The position numbers were made by a program, and so were the translations under genes. Under the pieces are notes generated by a model. The model was not told where the DNA came from and made no database searches. It worked only from the letters and a program-made list of their open reading frames with translations. From Acidimicrobiia bacterium (lineage in GTDB: Bacteria > Actinomycetota > Acidimicrobiia > Acidimicrobiales > Iamiaceae), in the NCBI GenBank assembly GCA_019247975.1, contig JAFBAD010000289.1, positions 1 to 5,356 of the forward strand: a DNA stretch of 5,356 bases, in the 5' to 3' direction. Shown here one piece after another: positions 1 through 5,356 of this stretch. Numbering within the stretch: the stretch's first letter is position 1; each line of letters starts with the position of its first letter.

Positions 1-1
1 C

Positions 2-1924
2 GCCGCCCAGCAGCTGGTGGCCGACCTCGACGGCGCCGCCTTCACCGTCGAGGGCGTCGACGAGTCCCCTTACCGCTCCCGGCCCAAGCCCCCGTTCATC
101 ACGTCCACCCTCCAGCAGGTGGGCGGCGGCCGGTTGCGCATGAGCGCCAGCCAGGTGATGCGGGTGGCGCAGGGCCTCTACGAGCGGGGCTACATCACCT
201 ACATGCGGACCGACTCGGTCACGCTCAGCGACACCGCGCTGACCGCCGCCCGGACGCAGGCGCGCGAGCTGTACGGGCCCGAGTTCGTGCCTGACGCGCC
301 GCGCACCTACACCCGCAAGGTCAAGAACGCGCAGGAGGCGCACGAGGCGATCCGGCCCTCGGGTGAGACGTTCCGCACGCCGGCGTCGCTGGCGAGCGAG
401 CTGCGCGGCGACGACATGCGCCTGTACGACCTCATCTGGAAGCGGACCGTCGCGTCGCAGATGACCGACGCCCGCGGCCAGAGCGTCTCGGTCCGCATCG
501 GCGCGGCCACCCGCGAGGGCACGCCGACCGAGTGGGCCGCGTCGGGACGCACGATCACCTTCCCCGGCTACCTCCGGGCCTACGTCGAGGGGTCCGACGA
601 CCCGTCGGCCGAGCTCGAGGACCGCGAGTCGGTGCTCCCCGTGCTCACCGCGGGCGACGACCTCCCGGAGCCCGAGCTCGAGGTGAAGGGCCACAGCACG
701 AGCCCGCCGGCCCGGTACACCGAGGCCTCGCTGGTGAAGCGGCTGGAGGAGCTCGGCATCGGCCGGCCGTCGACCTACGCGTCGATCATGCAGACGATCC
801 AGGACCGCGGCTACGTCTGGAAGAAGGGCACTGCGCTCGTCCCGACCTGGACCGCGTTCGCGGTCGTGAAGCTGCTCGAGGAGCACTTCGGCGATCTGGT
901 CGACTACAGCTACACCGCCCGCATGGAGGACGAGCTCGACGAGATCGCCTCACGCCACGTCGAGCGGGAGCCGTGGCTGCACCGGTTCTGGTTCGGCGAG
1001 GACGACGAGCACGTGGGTGGCGAGAGCGACGGGCCCGCCGGCCTGAAGGTCCTCGTCGACCGGGGCCTCGACGAGATCGACGCGGCGGAGATCAACACGA
1101 TCCCGGTGGGGGTCGACGCCGACGGGAACATGGTCGTGGTCAAGCCCGGCCGCTACGGGCCCTACGTCAAGCGGGGTGACGACACCGCGTCGGTGCCCGA
1201 CGACATCGCGCCCGACGAGCTGAGCGTCGACAAGGCCATCGAGCTGCTGTCGGCGCCCCGCGGCGATCGCGAGATCGGCGCCGATCCCGAGACCGGCCTC
1301 ACCGTCTACGCCAAGCCCGGGCGCTACGGGCCCTACGTCCAGCTCGGCGAGCTGGTGGACGGGTCGAAGGAGAAGCCGAAGACCGCGTCACTGTTCAAGA
1401 CGATGGACCTCGAGTCGCTGTCCCTCGAGGACGCGCTGCGGCTGCTGAGCCTGCCGCGCGTCGTCGGCAACGATCCCGAGTCCGGCGAGGAGATCACCGC
1501 GCAGAACGGCCGCTACGGCCCGTACCTCAAGAAGGGCAGCGACAGCCGCAGCCTCGAGAACGAGGACCAGCTGTTCACGGTCACCGTCGACGAGGCGATG
1601 CGCATCTACGCCGAGCCGAAGCGGGGCCGGGGTCAGCGGGTCACGGCGCCGCTCAAGGAGCTGGGCGACGACCCGGTGAGCGGCAAGCCGATGGTCGTGA
1701 AGGACGGGCGCTTCGGTCCGTACGTCACCGACGGCGAGACGAACGCCTCGCTGCGGACCGGCGATTCGGTCGAGACGATCACGACCGAGCGGGGGGCCGA
1801 GCTGCTGGCCGACCGCCGCGCCCGAGGTCCGGCCAAGAAGAAGAAGCGGGCGGTCAAGAAGGCGGCGAAGAAGAAGGCGACCAAGAAGAAGGCCCCGGCC
1901 AAGAAGGCGTCCAAGAAGTCCTGA
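2..1924 (+). CDS. topA: DNA topoisomerase I (type IA), 5'-truncated
   Basis: TopA relaxes negatively supercoiled DNA by cutting one strand, forming a 5'-phosphotyrosine link, passing the other strand and resealing. The reading frame is open from the left edge (first full codon at 2), so the GTG at 17 is an internal valine and not the start. About 640 residues remain; the N-terminal TOPRIM domain lies outside the window. Visible family motifs are the PPFITSTLQQ block (about 89-118), the active site YITYMRTDS with catalytic Tyr at 200-202 and the following conserved Arg at 206-208, HEAIRPS at 341-361, PPARYTEAS at 704-730, and GIGRPSTYAS ending near 784. The C-terminus has four GRYGPY/GRFGPY repeats and then a lysine-rich tail. 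There are no Cys4 zinc ribbons, unlike E. coli TopA, and this is usual for actinobacterial enzymes. The TGA stop is at 1922-1924. Identification is very secure; only the 5' end is unknown. Confidence 0.97.
   Translation, partial: AAQQLVADLDGAAFTVEGVDESPYRSRPKPPFITSTLQQVGGGRLRMSASQVMRVAQGLYERGYITYMRTDSVTLSDTALTAARTQARELYGPEFVPDAPRTYTRKVKNAQEAHEAIRPSGETFRTPASLASELRGDDMRLYDLIWKRTVASQMTDARGQSVSVRIGAATREGTPTEWAASGRTITFPGYLRAYVEGSDDPSAELEDRESVLPVLTAGDDLPEPELEVKGHSTSPPARYTEASLVKRLEELGIGRPSTYASIMQTIQDRGYVWKKGTALVPTWTAFAVVKLLEEHFGDLVDYSYTARMEDELDEIASRHVEREPWLHRFWFGEDDEHVGGESDGPAGLKVLVDRGLDEIDAAEINTIPVGVDADGNMVVVKPGRYGPYVKRGDDTASVPDDIAPDELSVDKAIELLSAPRGDREIGADPETGLTVYAKPGRYGPYVQLGELVDGSKEKPKTASLFKTMDLESLSLEDALRLLSLPRVVGNDPESGEEITAQNGRYGPYLKKGSDSRSLENEDQLFTVTVDEAMRIYAEPKRGRGQRVTAPLKELGDDPVSGKPMVVKDGRFGPYVTDGETNASLRTGDSVETITTERGAELLADRRARGPAKKKKRAVKKAAKKKATKKKAPAKKASKKS
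1090..1825 (+). repeat. Four topoisomerase C-terminal repeats within TopA
   Basis: Protein-level repeats of the topoisomerase C-terminal type, each carrying a G-R-Y/F-G-P-Y core. The cores are at 1148-1165, 1319-1336, 1508-1525 and 1706-1723, so they are spaced 57, 63 and 66 codons apart. Repeats 2-4 are each preceded by a D-P-x-(T/S)-G type turn. Most cores are followed by an (A/S)S(V/L) or RSL segment and a helix rich in Glu, Ala and Leu. In actinobacterial TopA these domains take the place of zinc fingers and bind DNA to support strand passage. The outer boundaries given are approximate. Confidence 0.8.
1832..1921 (+). other. Lysine-rich basic tail of TopA
   Basis: The last 30 residues of TopA contain 16 lysines and one arginine, arranged as Lys clusters separated by Ala, Thr, Pro and Ser. 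All 16 lysine codons are AAG. Similar basic tails occur on actinobacterial TopA proteins, where they are known to help the enzyme stay on DNA. It is a disordered DNA-binding extension and not a folded domain. Confidence 0.85.
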
Positions 1925-1951
1925 TCACGCCGCTTCTGCCGGACCATCCCC

Positions 1952-1964
1952 TATCGTCGCGCCG
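1952..1964 (+). promoter_or_regulatory. Candidate leaderless promoter (-10 box) for the MFS gene
   Basis: The hexamer tatcgt at 1952-1957 matches the actinobacterial -10 pattern TANNNT. If its last T is at -7, transcription would start at 1964, which is exactly the G of the GTG start codon. No Shine-Dalgarno sequence lies upstream of that GTG, which fits a leaderless mRNA. No convincing -35 element is seen in the expected place (about 1929-1935), as is common for such promoters. It would drive the MFS gene and probably tmk-holB as well. The pattern is short, so a chance match is possible. Confidence 0.45.
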
Positions 1965-3397
1965 TGCCGGAGGGAGCAGGTCCGAAGGAGCGCCCGAGCT
2001 CGTATCGGGAACGGTTCTTCGGCTCGCGGATGTACTTCCGGCTGTGGAACGCCCAGGTCGTGTCGTCGATGGGCGACTGGATGGGGTTCCTCGCGATCGC
2101 GGCCGCGGCGACCCGGATCGGCGCCGGTTCGCCCGAGACCGCGGTCGGCCTCGTGATGTCGGCCCGCATCGTCCCGGGCCTCTTCCTCGGGCCGGCCGCC
2201 GGCGTCCTGGTCGACCGCTGGGACCGCAAGAAGGTGATGGTCACCTGCGACCTCACCCGGGCCGGGATGCTCGCCCTGCTCCCGTTCATCACGCACGTGT
2301 GGCAGCTCCTCATCGCGTCGCTGGTGCTCGAGGTGTGCACGCTCATGTGGTCGCCGGCCAAGGAGGCGTCGGTCCCGAACCTGGTGCCCGAGGACCGGCT
2401 GACCACTGCCAACTCGCTCTCGCTCATCGCGGCCTACGGCACGTTCCCGTTCGCATCGCTCGTGTTCGCGCTGCTGGCCACCGTGGCGAAGGAGCTCGGC
2501 CACATCGACGCCCTCGGCTGGCTCGGGATCAGGCAGGAGTCGGTGGCGTTCTGGTTCGACTCGCTGACGTTCGTCTTCTCGGCGACGATCATCTGGCGCC
2601 TCGCGCTCCCGCGCCTGAGCCGCCACCAGCGTGAGGCCGCGCACGAGGGCGGGCGGGCGGAGTGGACCCAGGCCTTCTCCGAGCTGAAGGAAGGGTGGCG
2701 CTTCATCTTCGCCAACCCGGTCGTGCGGGCGGTCAACGTCGGGCTGGCCGTCGGCCTCATCGGTGGCGGCATGCTCGTGCCGCTCGGCCCGGTCTTCTCG
2801 AACGAGGTGCTCGGCGCCGGCAGCCCCGGCTTCGGTCTGCTCACCACCGCGCTCGGCTTCGGCGTGGCGATCGGCATCCTCGTCGTGTCGGTGCTGCAGA
2901 AGCGGGTTCCGAAGGAGCGGGTGTTCTCGGGTGCGCTCGTGGTCGCGGGCGCCAGCCTGATCGTCGCGGCGTCGGTCTCGTGGCTGAGCCTCGCGCTGCT
3001 CGCCGTCGGGGTCCTGGGGATCTGCACGGGCAGCGTGTACGTGCTCGGGTTCACGCTCCTGCACGAGAACGTGAGCGACGAGCTGCGCGGTCGCACGTTC
3101 TCCGCGCTGTACACGCTCGTTCGGATGTGCGTGCTCGTCGCGTTCGCGTTCGCGCCGATCCTGGCGAGCCTGCTGGGTCACGGCTCGGACGCGCTGTTCA
3201 ACGACAGCCGCTTCGCCATCCGCAACGTGTCGGTGTTCGTGCCCGGCGTGCGCATCACGCTCTGGCTGGCCGGCGGGATCATCCTCGGCGCCTCCGCGAT
3301 CGCCATCCGTTCGCTGCGCTCCGCGATCGAACCGACGCCGTCCCAGACCGTCACCGGCGGCGTCTCACCCCACGGCCGAACGCCGGCCGACGTGTGA
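1964..3397 (+). CDS. MFS transporter (12-helix, exporter-like)
   Basis: A 477-residue integral membrane protein of the major facilitator superfamily, closest in style to the EntS/MFS_3 group of proton-driven exporters; the substrate cannot be told. About twelve hydrophobic segments can be placed at residues 27-50, 58-83, 92-113, 112-128, 152-175, 196-215, 253-275, 289-312, 320-336, 338-362, 380-404 and 429-450. The MFS motif A in the loop between helices 2 and 3 is clear (GVLVDRWDRKK, residues 80-90). A charged cytoplasmic linker (about 216-250) separates the two six-helix halves, and a loop of about 24 residues sits between helices 11 and 12. The GTG at 1964 is preferred because a -10 box fits a leaderless start there and the basic-aromatic segment just before helix 1 is typical of the family. 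The ATG at 2030 is the alternative. The stop lies 7 bp before tmk. In some actinobacteria such a domain is, as I recall, fused to thymidylate kinase, so a link with nucleotide metabolism is possible but unproven. Confidence 0.9.
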   Translation: MPEGAGPKERPSSYRERFFGSRMYFRLWNAQVVSSMGDWMGFLAIAAAATRIGAGSPETAVGLVMSARIVPGLFLGPAAGVLVDRWDRKKVMVTCDLTRAGMLALLPFITHVWQLLIASLVLEVCTLMWSPAKEASVPNLVPEDRLTTANSLSLIAAYGTFPFASLVFALLATVAKELGHIDALGWLGIRQESVAFWFDSLTFVFSATIIWRLALPRLSRHQREAAHEGGRAEWTQAFSELKEGWRFIFANPVVRAVNVGLAVGLIGGGMLVPLGPVFSNEVLGAGSPGFGLLTTALGFGVAIGILVVSVLQKRVPKERVFSGALVVAGASLIVAASVSWLSLALLAVGVLGICTGSVYVLGFTLLHENVSDELRGRTFSALYTLVRMCVLVAFAFAPILASLLGHGSDALFNDSRFAIRNVSVFVPGVRITLWLAGGIILGASAIAIRSLRSAIEPTPSQTVTGGVSPHGRTPADV

Positions 3398-3404
3398 GCG
3401 GGCG

Positions 3405-4022
3405 ATGAACGGGCGCGGGCGGTTCATCGCGTTCGAGGGCGGTGAGGGCACGGGGAAGTCGACCCAGGCCGGGTTGCTCGCTGCGTCGCTCGACGCGCTC
3501 CTCACGCGCGAGCCCGGTGGGACCGGCCTCGGCGAGCACCTGCGCGACCTCGTCCTCGCGCCCGACGGCGTCGCGGTCGGTGAGCGGGCCGAGGCGCTGC
3601 TGTTCGCGGCGGCCCGGGCCCAGCACGTCGAGGAGGTCATCCGGCCCGCGCTGGAGTCGGGCCGCCACGTCGTCACCGACCGGTTCCTGCACTCGTCGGT
3701 CGCCTACCAGGGCTACGGCCGCGGGCTCCCTCCGGCCGAGATCGGCGACCTCTCGCGGTGGGCGGGCGACGGGCTCGTCCCCGACCTGGTCGTGCTGCTC
3801 GAGGTGCCGCCCGACGTCGCCGCGCAGCGGCTCGCACGGCCGCTCGACCGGCTCGAGTCGACCGGTCGCGCCTTCCACGAGCGGGTCCGGGCCGGGTTCC
3901 GGGCCATGGCCGAGGCCGATCCGGCTCGGTGGGTCGTGTTCGACGGTGACCGCGCGGTCGACGCGCTGGCGGCGACGATCGCGTCGGTCGCGCGGCAGCG
4001 CCTGCAGCTGACCGATGGCTGA
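3405..4022 (+). CDS. tmk: Thymidylate kinase (dTMP kinase)
   Basis: Cytoplasmic enzyme that transfers a phosphate from ATP to dTMP to make dTDP, an essential step towards dTTP. The protein is 205 residues, the normal family length. Motifs in order: P-loop GGEGTGKS at residues 12-19 with Lys18 and Ser19; the TREPGG motif at 34-39 with substrate-contacting Arg35; the DR(F/Y) motif at 92-94 followed by HSSVAYQGYGRG; and a LID region at about 142-165 with L-D-R-L-E and AFHERVRAGF. The first helix and the following loop are about five residues shorter than in typical Tmk proteins, where a segment like RARGYEV usually precedes the TREPGG strand. The ATG at 3405 starts 7 bp after the MFS stop and sits the right distance before the P-loop; only a weak purine-rich RBS (gagcggg) precedes it. 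It overlaps holB by 8 bp, which suggests translational coupling. Confidence 0.96.
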   Translation: MNGRGRFIAFEGGEGTGKSTQAGLLAASLDALLTREPGGTGLGEHLRDLVLAPDGVAVGERAEALLFAAARAQHVEEVIRPALESGRHVVTDRFLHSSVAYQGYGRGLPPAEIGDLSRWAGDGLVPDLVVLLEVPPDVAAQRLARPLDRLESTGRAFHERVRAGFRAMAEADPARWVVFDGDRAVDALAATIASVARQRLQLTDG

Positions 4023-5097
4023 GCCCGACGCCTGGTCCACCGTGGTCGGCCAACCCGCCGCGGTCGCCGCGCTGCGGGCGGCGGTGGCACGGCCGGTGCA
4101 CGCGTGGCTCTTCGTGGGACCGTCCGGTGCGGGCGGGCGCTCGGCGGCGCGTGCGTTCGCCGCGGAGCTGTTCGCGGCCGGCGCGAGCGAGGAGGACGCG
4201 GCGCGCCACCGACGGCTCGCCCTCGCGGAGCAGCACCCCGATCTGCTCATCGTGGAGCGGACCGGCGCGGCGATCCCGATCGAGGCGGCGCGCGAGATCG
4301 TGCGGCGGGCCAGCCTCAGCCCGGCCGAGGGCGACCGCAAGGTGATGGTGCTCGACGAGTTCCACCTCGTCAGCCCGCCTGCGGCAGCGACGCTGCTGAA
4401 GACCATCGAGGAGCCTCCGCCCGGCACCTACTTCGTGATCCTGGCCGACGAGGTCACGCCCGACCTCGTCACCATCGCCTCCCGCTGCGCCCGGGTCGAC
4501 TTCCCGCCGCTCTCCGACGACGTCATCCGCGACGCGCTCGTGGCCGAAGGTGCCGACCCGGCGCGTGCGCAGGAGGCCGCCGCGGCGGCCCACGGCACGC
4601 TCGACCGGGCGCGGCTGCTCGTCTCCGACGACCGCCTCGCACTGCGCATGCGGCTCTGGCGGGAGATCCCCGAGCGCCTCGACGGCACCGGCCACGTCGT
4701 GGCGACGCTGGTCGACGAGATCCGGGCGAGCATCGACGACGCCGGCGCGCCGCTCGCCGAGGCGCAGGCGCGCGAAGCCGCCGAAGTGCAGGAGCGGGTC
4801 GAGCGGTACGGCCAGCGCGGCTCGGGCCAGCGCGACCTCGAGACCCGGCAGCGCCGTGCTGCCCGGCGGCTCCGGATGGACGAGCTGCGGCTCGGGTTCG
4901 AGGAGCTCGCGGAGCGCTACCGGGCCGAGCTGCCCACGACGGCCGACCCGGCCGAGGTCGTCGGCGCGCTGCAGGCGCTGCAGCGCGCCATCGAGGCGCT
5001 CATCCGCAACCCGTCCGAGGAGCTGCTGCTGCAGTCGGTGCTGCTGCAGCTACCGAGGCTCAGTCCTCGGCGCGACGGTCCCGCAGGTACGCGCTGA
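4015..5097 (+). CDS. holB: DNA polymerase III clamp-loader subunit delta'
   Basis: A 360-residue AAA+ clamp-loader protein. Delta' works with delta and the DnaX subunits to open the beta clamp and place it on primed DNA. Visible features: the N-terminal GQ/HAWLFVGP segment (about 12-36), a P-loop region GPSGAGGRS at 35-43, a Walker B-like strand MVLDEFH at 111-117, the LLKTIEEPPPGTYFVILA block at 127-144, and the SRC motif with its arginine finger at 156-158. Cys158 is the only cysteine, so the Cys4 zinc module found near residues 50-65 in E. coli delta' is missing. The P-loop has no lysine at the usual position, so ATP binding is unlikely; many delta' subunits are likewise inactive. The C-terminal helices with the R-x-D-E-L-R-x-G pattern (about 287-294) match actinobacterial HolB. 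The ATG at 4015 overlaps the end of tmk. A DnaX-like paralogue is the alternative, but the length, position next to tmk and inactive P-loop favour delta'. Confidence 0.9.
   Translation: MAEPDAWSTVVGQPAAVAALRAAVARPVHAWLFVGPSGAGGRSAARAFAAELFAAGASEEDAARHRRLALAEQHPDLLIVERTGAAIPIEAAREIVRRASLSPAEGDRKVMVLDEFHLVSPPAAATLLKTIEEPPPGTYFVILADEVTPDLVTIASRCARVDFPPLSDDVIRDALVAEGADPARAQEAAAAAHGTLDRARLLVSDDRLALRMRLWREIPERLDGTGHVVATLVDEIRASIDDAGAPLAEAQAREAAEVQERVERYGQRGSGQRDLETRQRRAARRLRMDELRLGFEELAERYRAELPTTADPAEVVGALQALQRAIEALIRNPSEELLLQSVLLQLPRLSPRRDGPAGTR
5053..5070. terminator. Small hairpin in the convergent holB/EAL 3' overlap
   Basis: A perfect 6-bp GC-rich stem (ccgagg / cctcgg) with a 6-nt loop (ctcagt) sits at the junction of the two convergent genes. 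The stop codon of the minus-strand EAL gene falls in the loop. Being an inverted repeat, it could form in transcripts from either strand. There is no U-tract on either side and it lies inside the holB coding sequence, so an intrinsic terminator role is speculative. In DNA this GC-rich, short stems also arise by chance. Confidence 0.25.
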
Positions 5098-5356
5098 ACC
5101 CTTCCGCGTCGACGGGCTCGGAGTACAGGTAGCCCTGCGCGAGGTCGCAGTCGAGCCTGCGGAGCACCTCGAGCTGCTCCTCGTTCTCGACGCCCTCGGC
5201 CACCGCGACGAGCCCGAGTGCGTGTGCGATCCCGATGACCGCCTTGGCGATCGTGCCGCGGTCGTCCTCGGCCCGGCGGGCCGTGGGGGTGAGGCCGCTG
5301 ACGAACGACTGGTCGATCTTGACGACGTCGACCGGAAGGCGCTGCAGGTAGGTGAG
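5060..5356 (-). CDS. EAL-domain c-di-GMP phosphodiesterase, C-terminal part
   Basis: The minus strand is open from the right edge to a TGA at 5060-5062 and encodes the last 98 residues of a protein. These match the end of an EAL domain, which cleaves cyclic di-GMP to linear pGpG. In order: LTYLQRLPVDVVKIDQSFV (residues 1-19, with the active-site Lys of the KID motif at 13), a helix AVIGIAHALGL (39-49), VAVAEGVEN (50-58, catalytic-loop Glu at 54), and DLAQGYLYSEPV (71-82, conserved Gln at 74). The active-site positions expected in this part of the domain are therefore intact. The EAL signature and metal-binding DDFG residues lie beyond the window, as do any GGDEF or sensor domains, so activity and full architecture cannot be judged. 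The gene converges on holB with a 38-bp 3' overlap and is not part of that operon. Confidence 0.93.
   Translation of the reverse strand, partial: LTYLQRLPVDVVKIDQSFVSGLTPTARRAEDDRGTIAKAVIGIAHALGLVAVAEGVENEEQLEVLRRLDCDLAQGYLYSEPVDAEGFSAYLRDRRAED

Noticed and set aside
1408..1430. Inverted repeat cctcgag / ctcgagg inside topA
   Set aside because: It arises from two Leu-Glu codon pairs around CTCGAG palindromes in coding sequence and is no more than expected in this composition.
1925..1963. Intrinsic terminator after topA
   Set aside because: No stable stem followed by a T-run is present in the 39-bp gap.
1925..3181. Minus-strand 418-codon open frame antisense to the MFS gene
   Set aside because: Its translation is a low-complexity mix of Arg, Glu, Asp, His and Gln with no domain pattern. 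It is explained by the GC-rich third positions of the MFS gene, whose frame shows clear membrane helices and motif A.
3391..3407. Possible frameshift splitting a fused MFS-Tmk gene
   Set aside because: The MFS protein has a complete 12-helix set and a polar tail before its stop, and Tmk has its own ATG at the usual distance from the P-loop. Nothing is missing from either, so two genes are the simpler reading, though a sequencing error cannot be fully excluded.
3351..4695. Two long minus-strand open frames antisense to tmk and holB
   Set aside because: Both are Arg/Gly/Ala-rich and low-complexity, while the plus strand shows full Tmk and HolB motif sets. They are shadows of high GC content.
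5023..5051. Repeated ctgctgcag units near the holB 3' end
   Set aside because: They encode a Leu/Gln-rich amphipathic helix using the preferred CTG codon; they are codon bias and not a functional DNA repeat.
4104..5132. Plus-strand 342-codon open frame inside holB in another frame
   Set aside because: The translation is Arg/Ala/Gly-rich with no recognisable motif, and the holB frame carries the SRC and AAA+ features.

Overview
The window is a very GC-rich, tightly packed stretch of a chromosomal housekeeping region. It most likely comes from a high-GC actinobacterium. An Acidimicrobiia-like lineage is a reasonable guess, but it cannot be proven from this sequence alone. Three things point to Actinobacteria: the TopA C-terminus (GRYGPY-type repeats followed by a lysine-rich tail, with no Cys4 zinc ribbons), the gene order topA / MFS protein / tmk / holB, and a GTG start placed directly downstream of a TANNNT -10 box, as in leaderless transcripts.

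Layout: (1) positions 2-1924 (+) hold the 3' two-thirds of topA, DNA topoisomerase I, cut by the left edge. (2) A 39-bp gap carries a candidate leaderless promoter. (3) Positions 1964-3397 (+) encode a 12-helix MFS exporter-like membrane protein. (4) Seven bases later, 3405-4022 (+) is tmk, thymidylate kinase. (5) Overlapping tmk by 8 bp, 4015-5097 (+) is a HolB-type clamp-loader delta' subunit. (6) Positions 5060-5356 on the minus strand are the C-terminal 98 residues of an EAL-domain c-di-GMP phosphodiesterase, cut by the right edge. Its 3' end overlaps the holB 3' end by 38 bp in convergent orientation. No stretch longer than about 40 bp lacks a gene.

The theme is DNA replication. TopA controls supercoiling, Tmk makes dTDP for dTTP synthesis, and HolB is part of the machine that loads the sliding clamp. 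The MFS gene is the functional outlier, but its position directly before tmk echoes actinobacteria in which, as I recall, an MFS domain and thymidylate kinase are fused in one polypeptide. The EAL protein is a separate, convergently transcribed signalling gene.

I found no sign of a new defence, mobile or RNA-based system. The points worth a second look are modest: the MFS-Tmk linkage, a HolB without the zinc-module cysteines or the P-loop lysine, the leaderless promoter, the convergent 3' overlap with a hairpin in it, and a shortened loop in Tmk.
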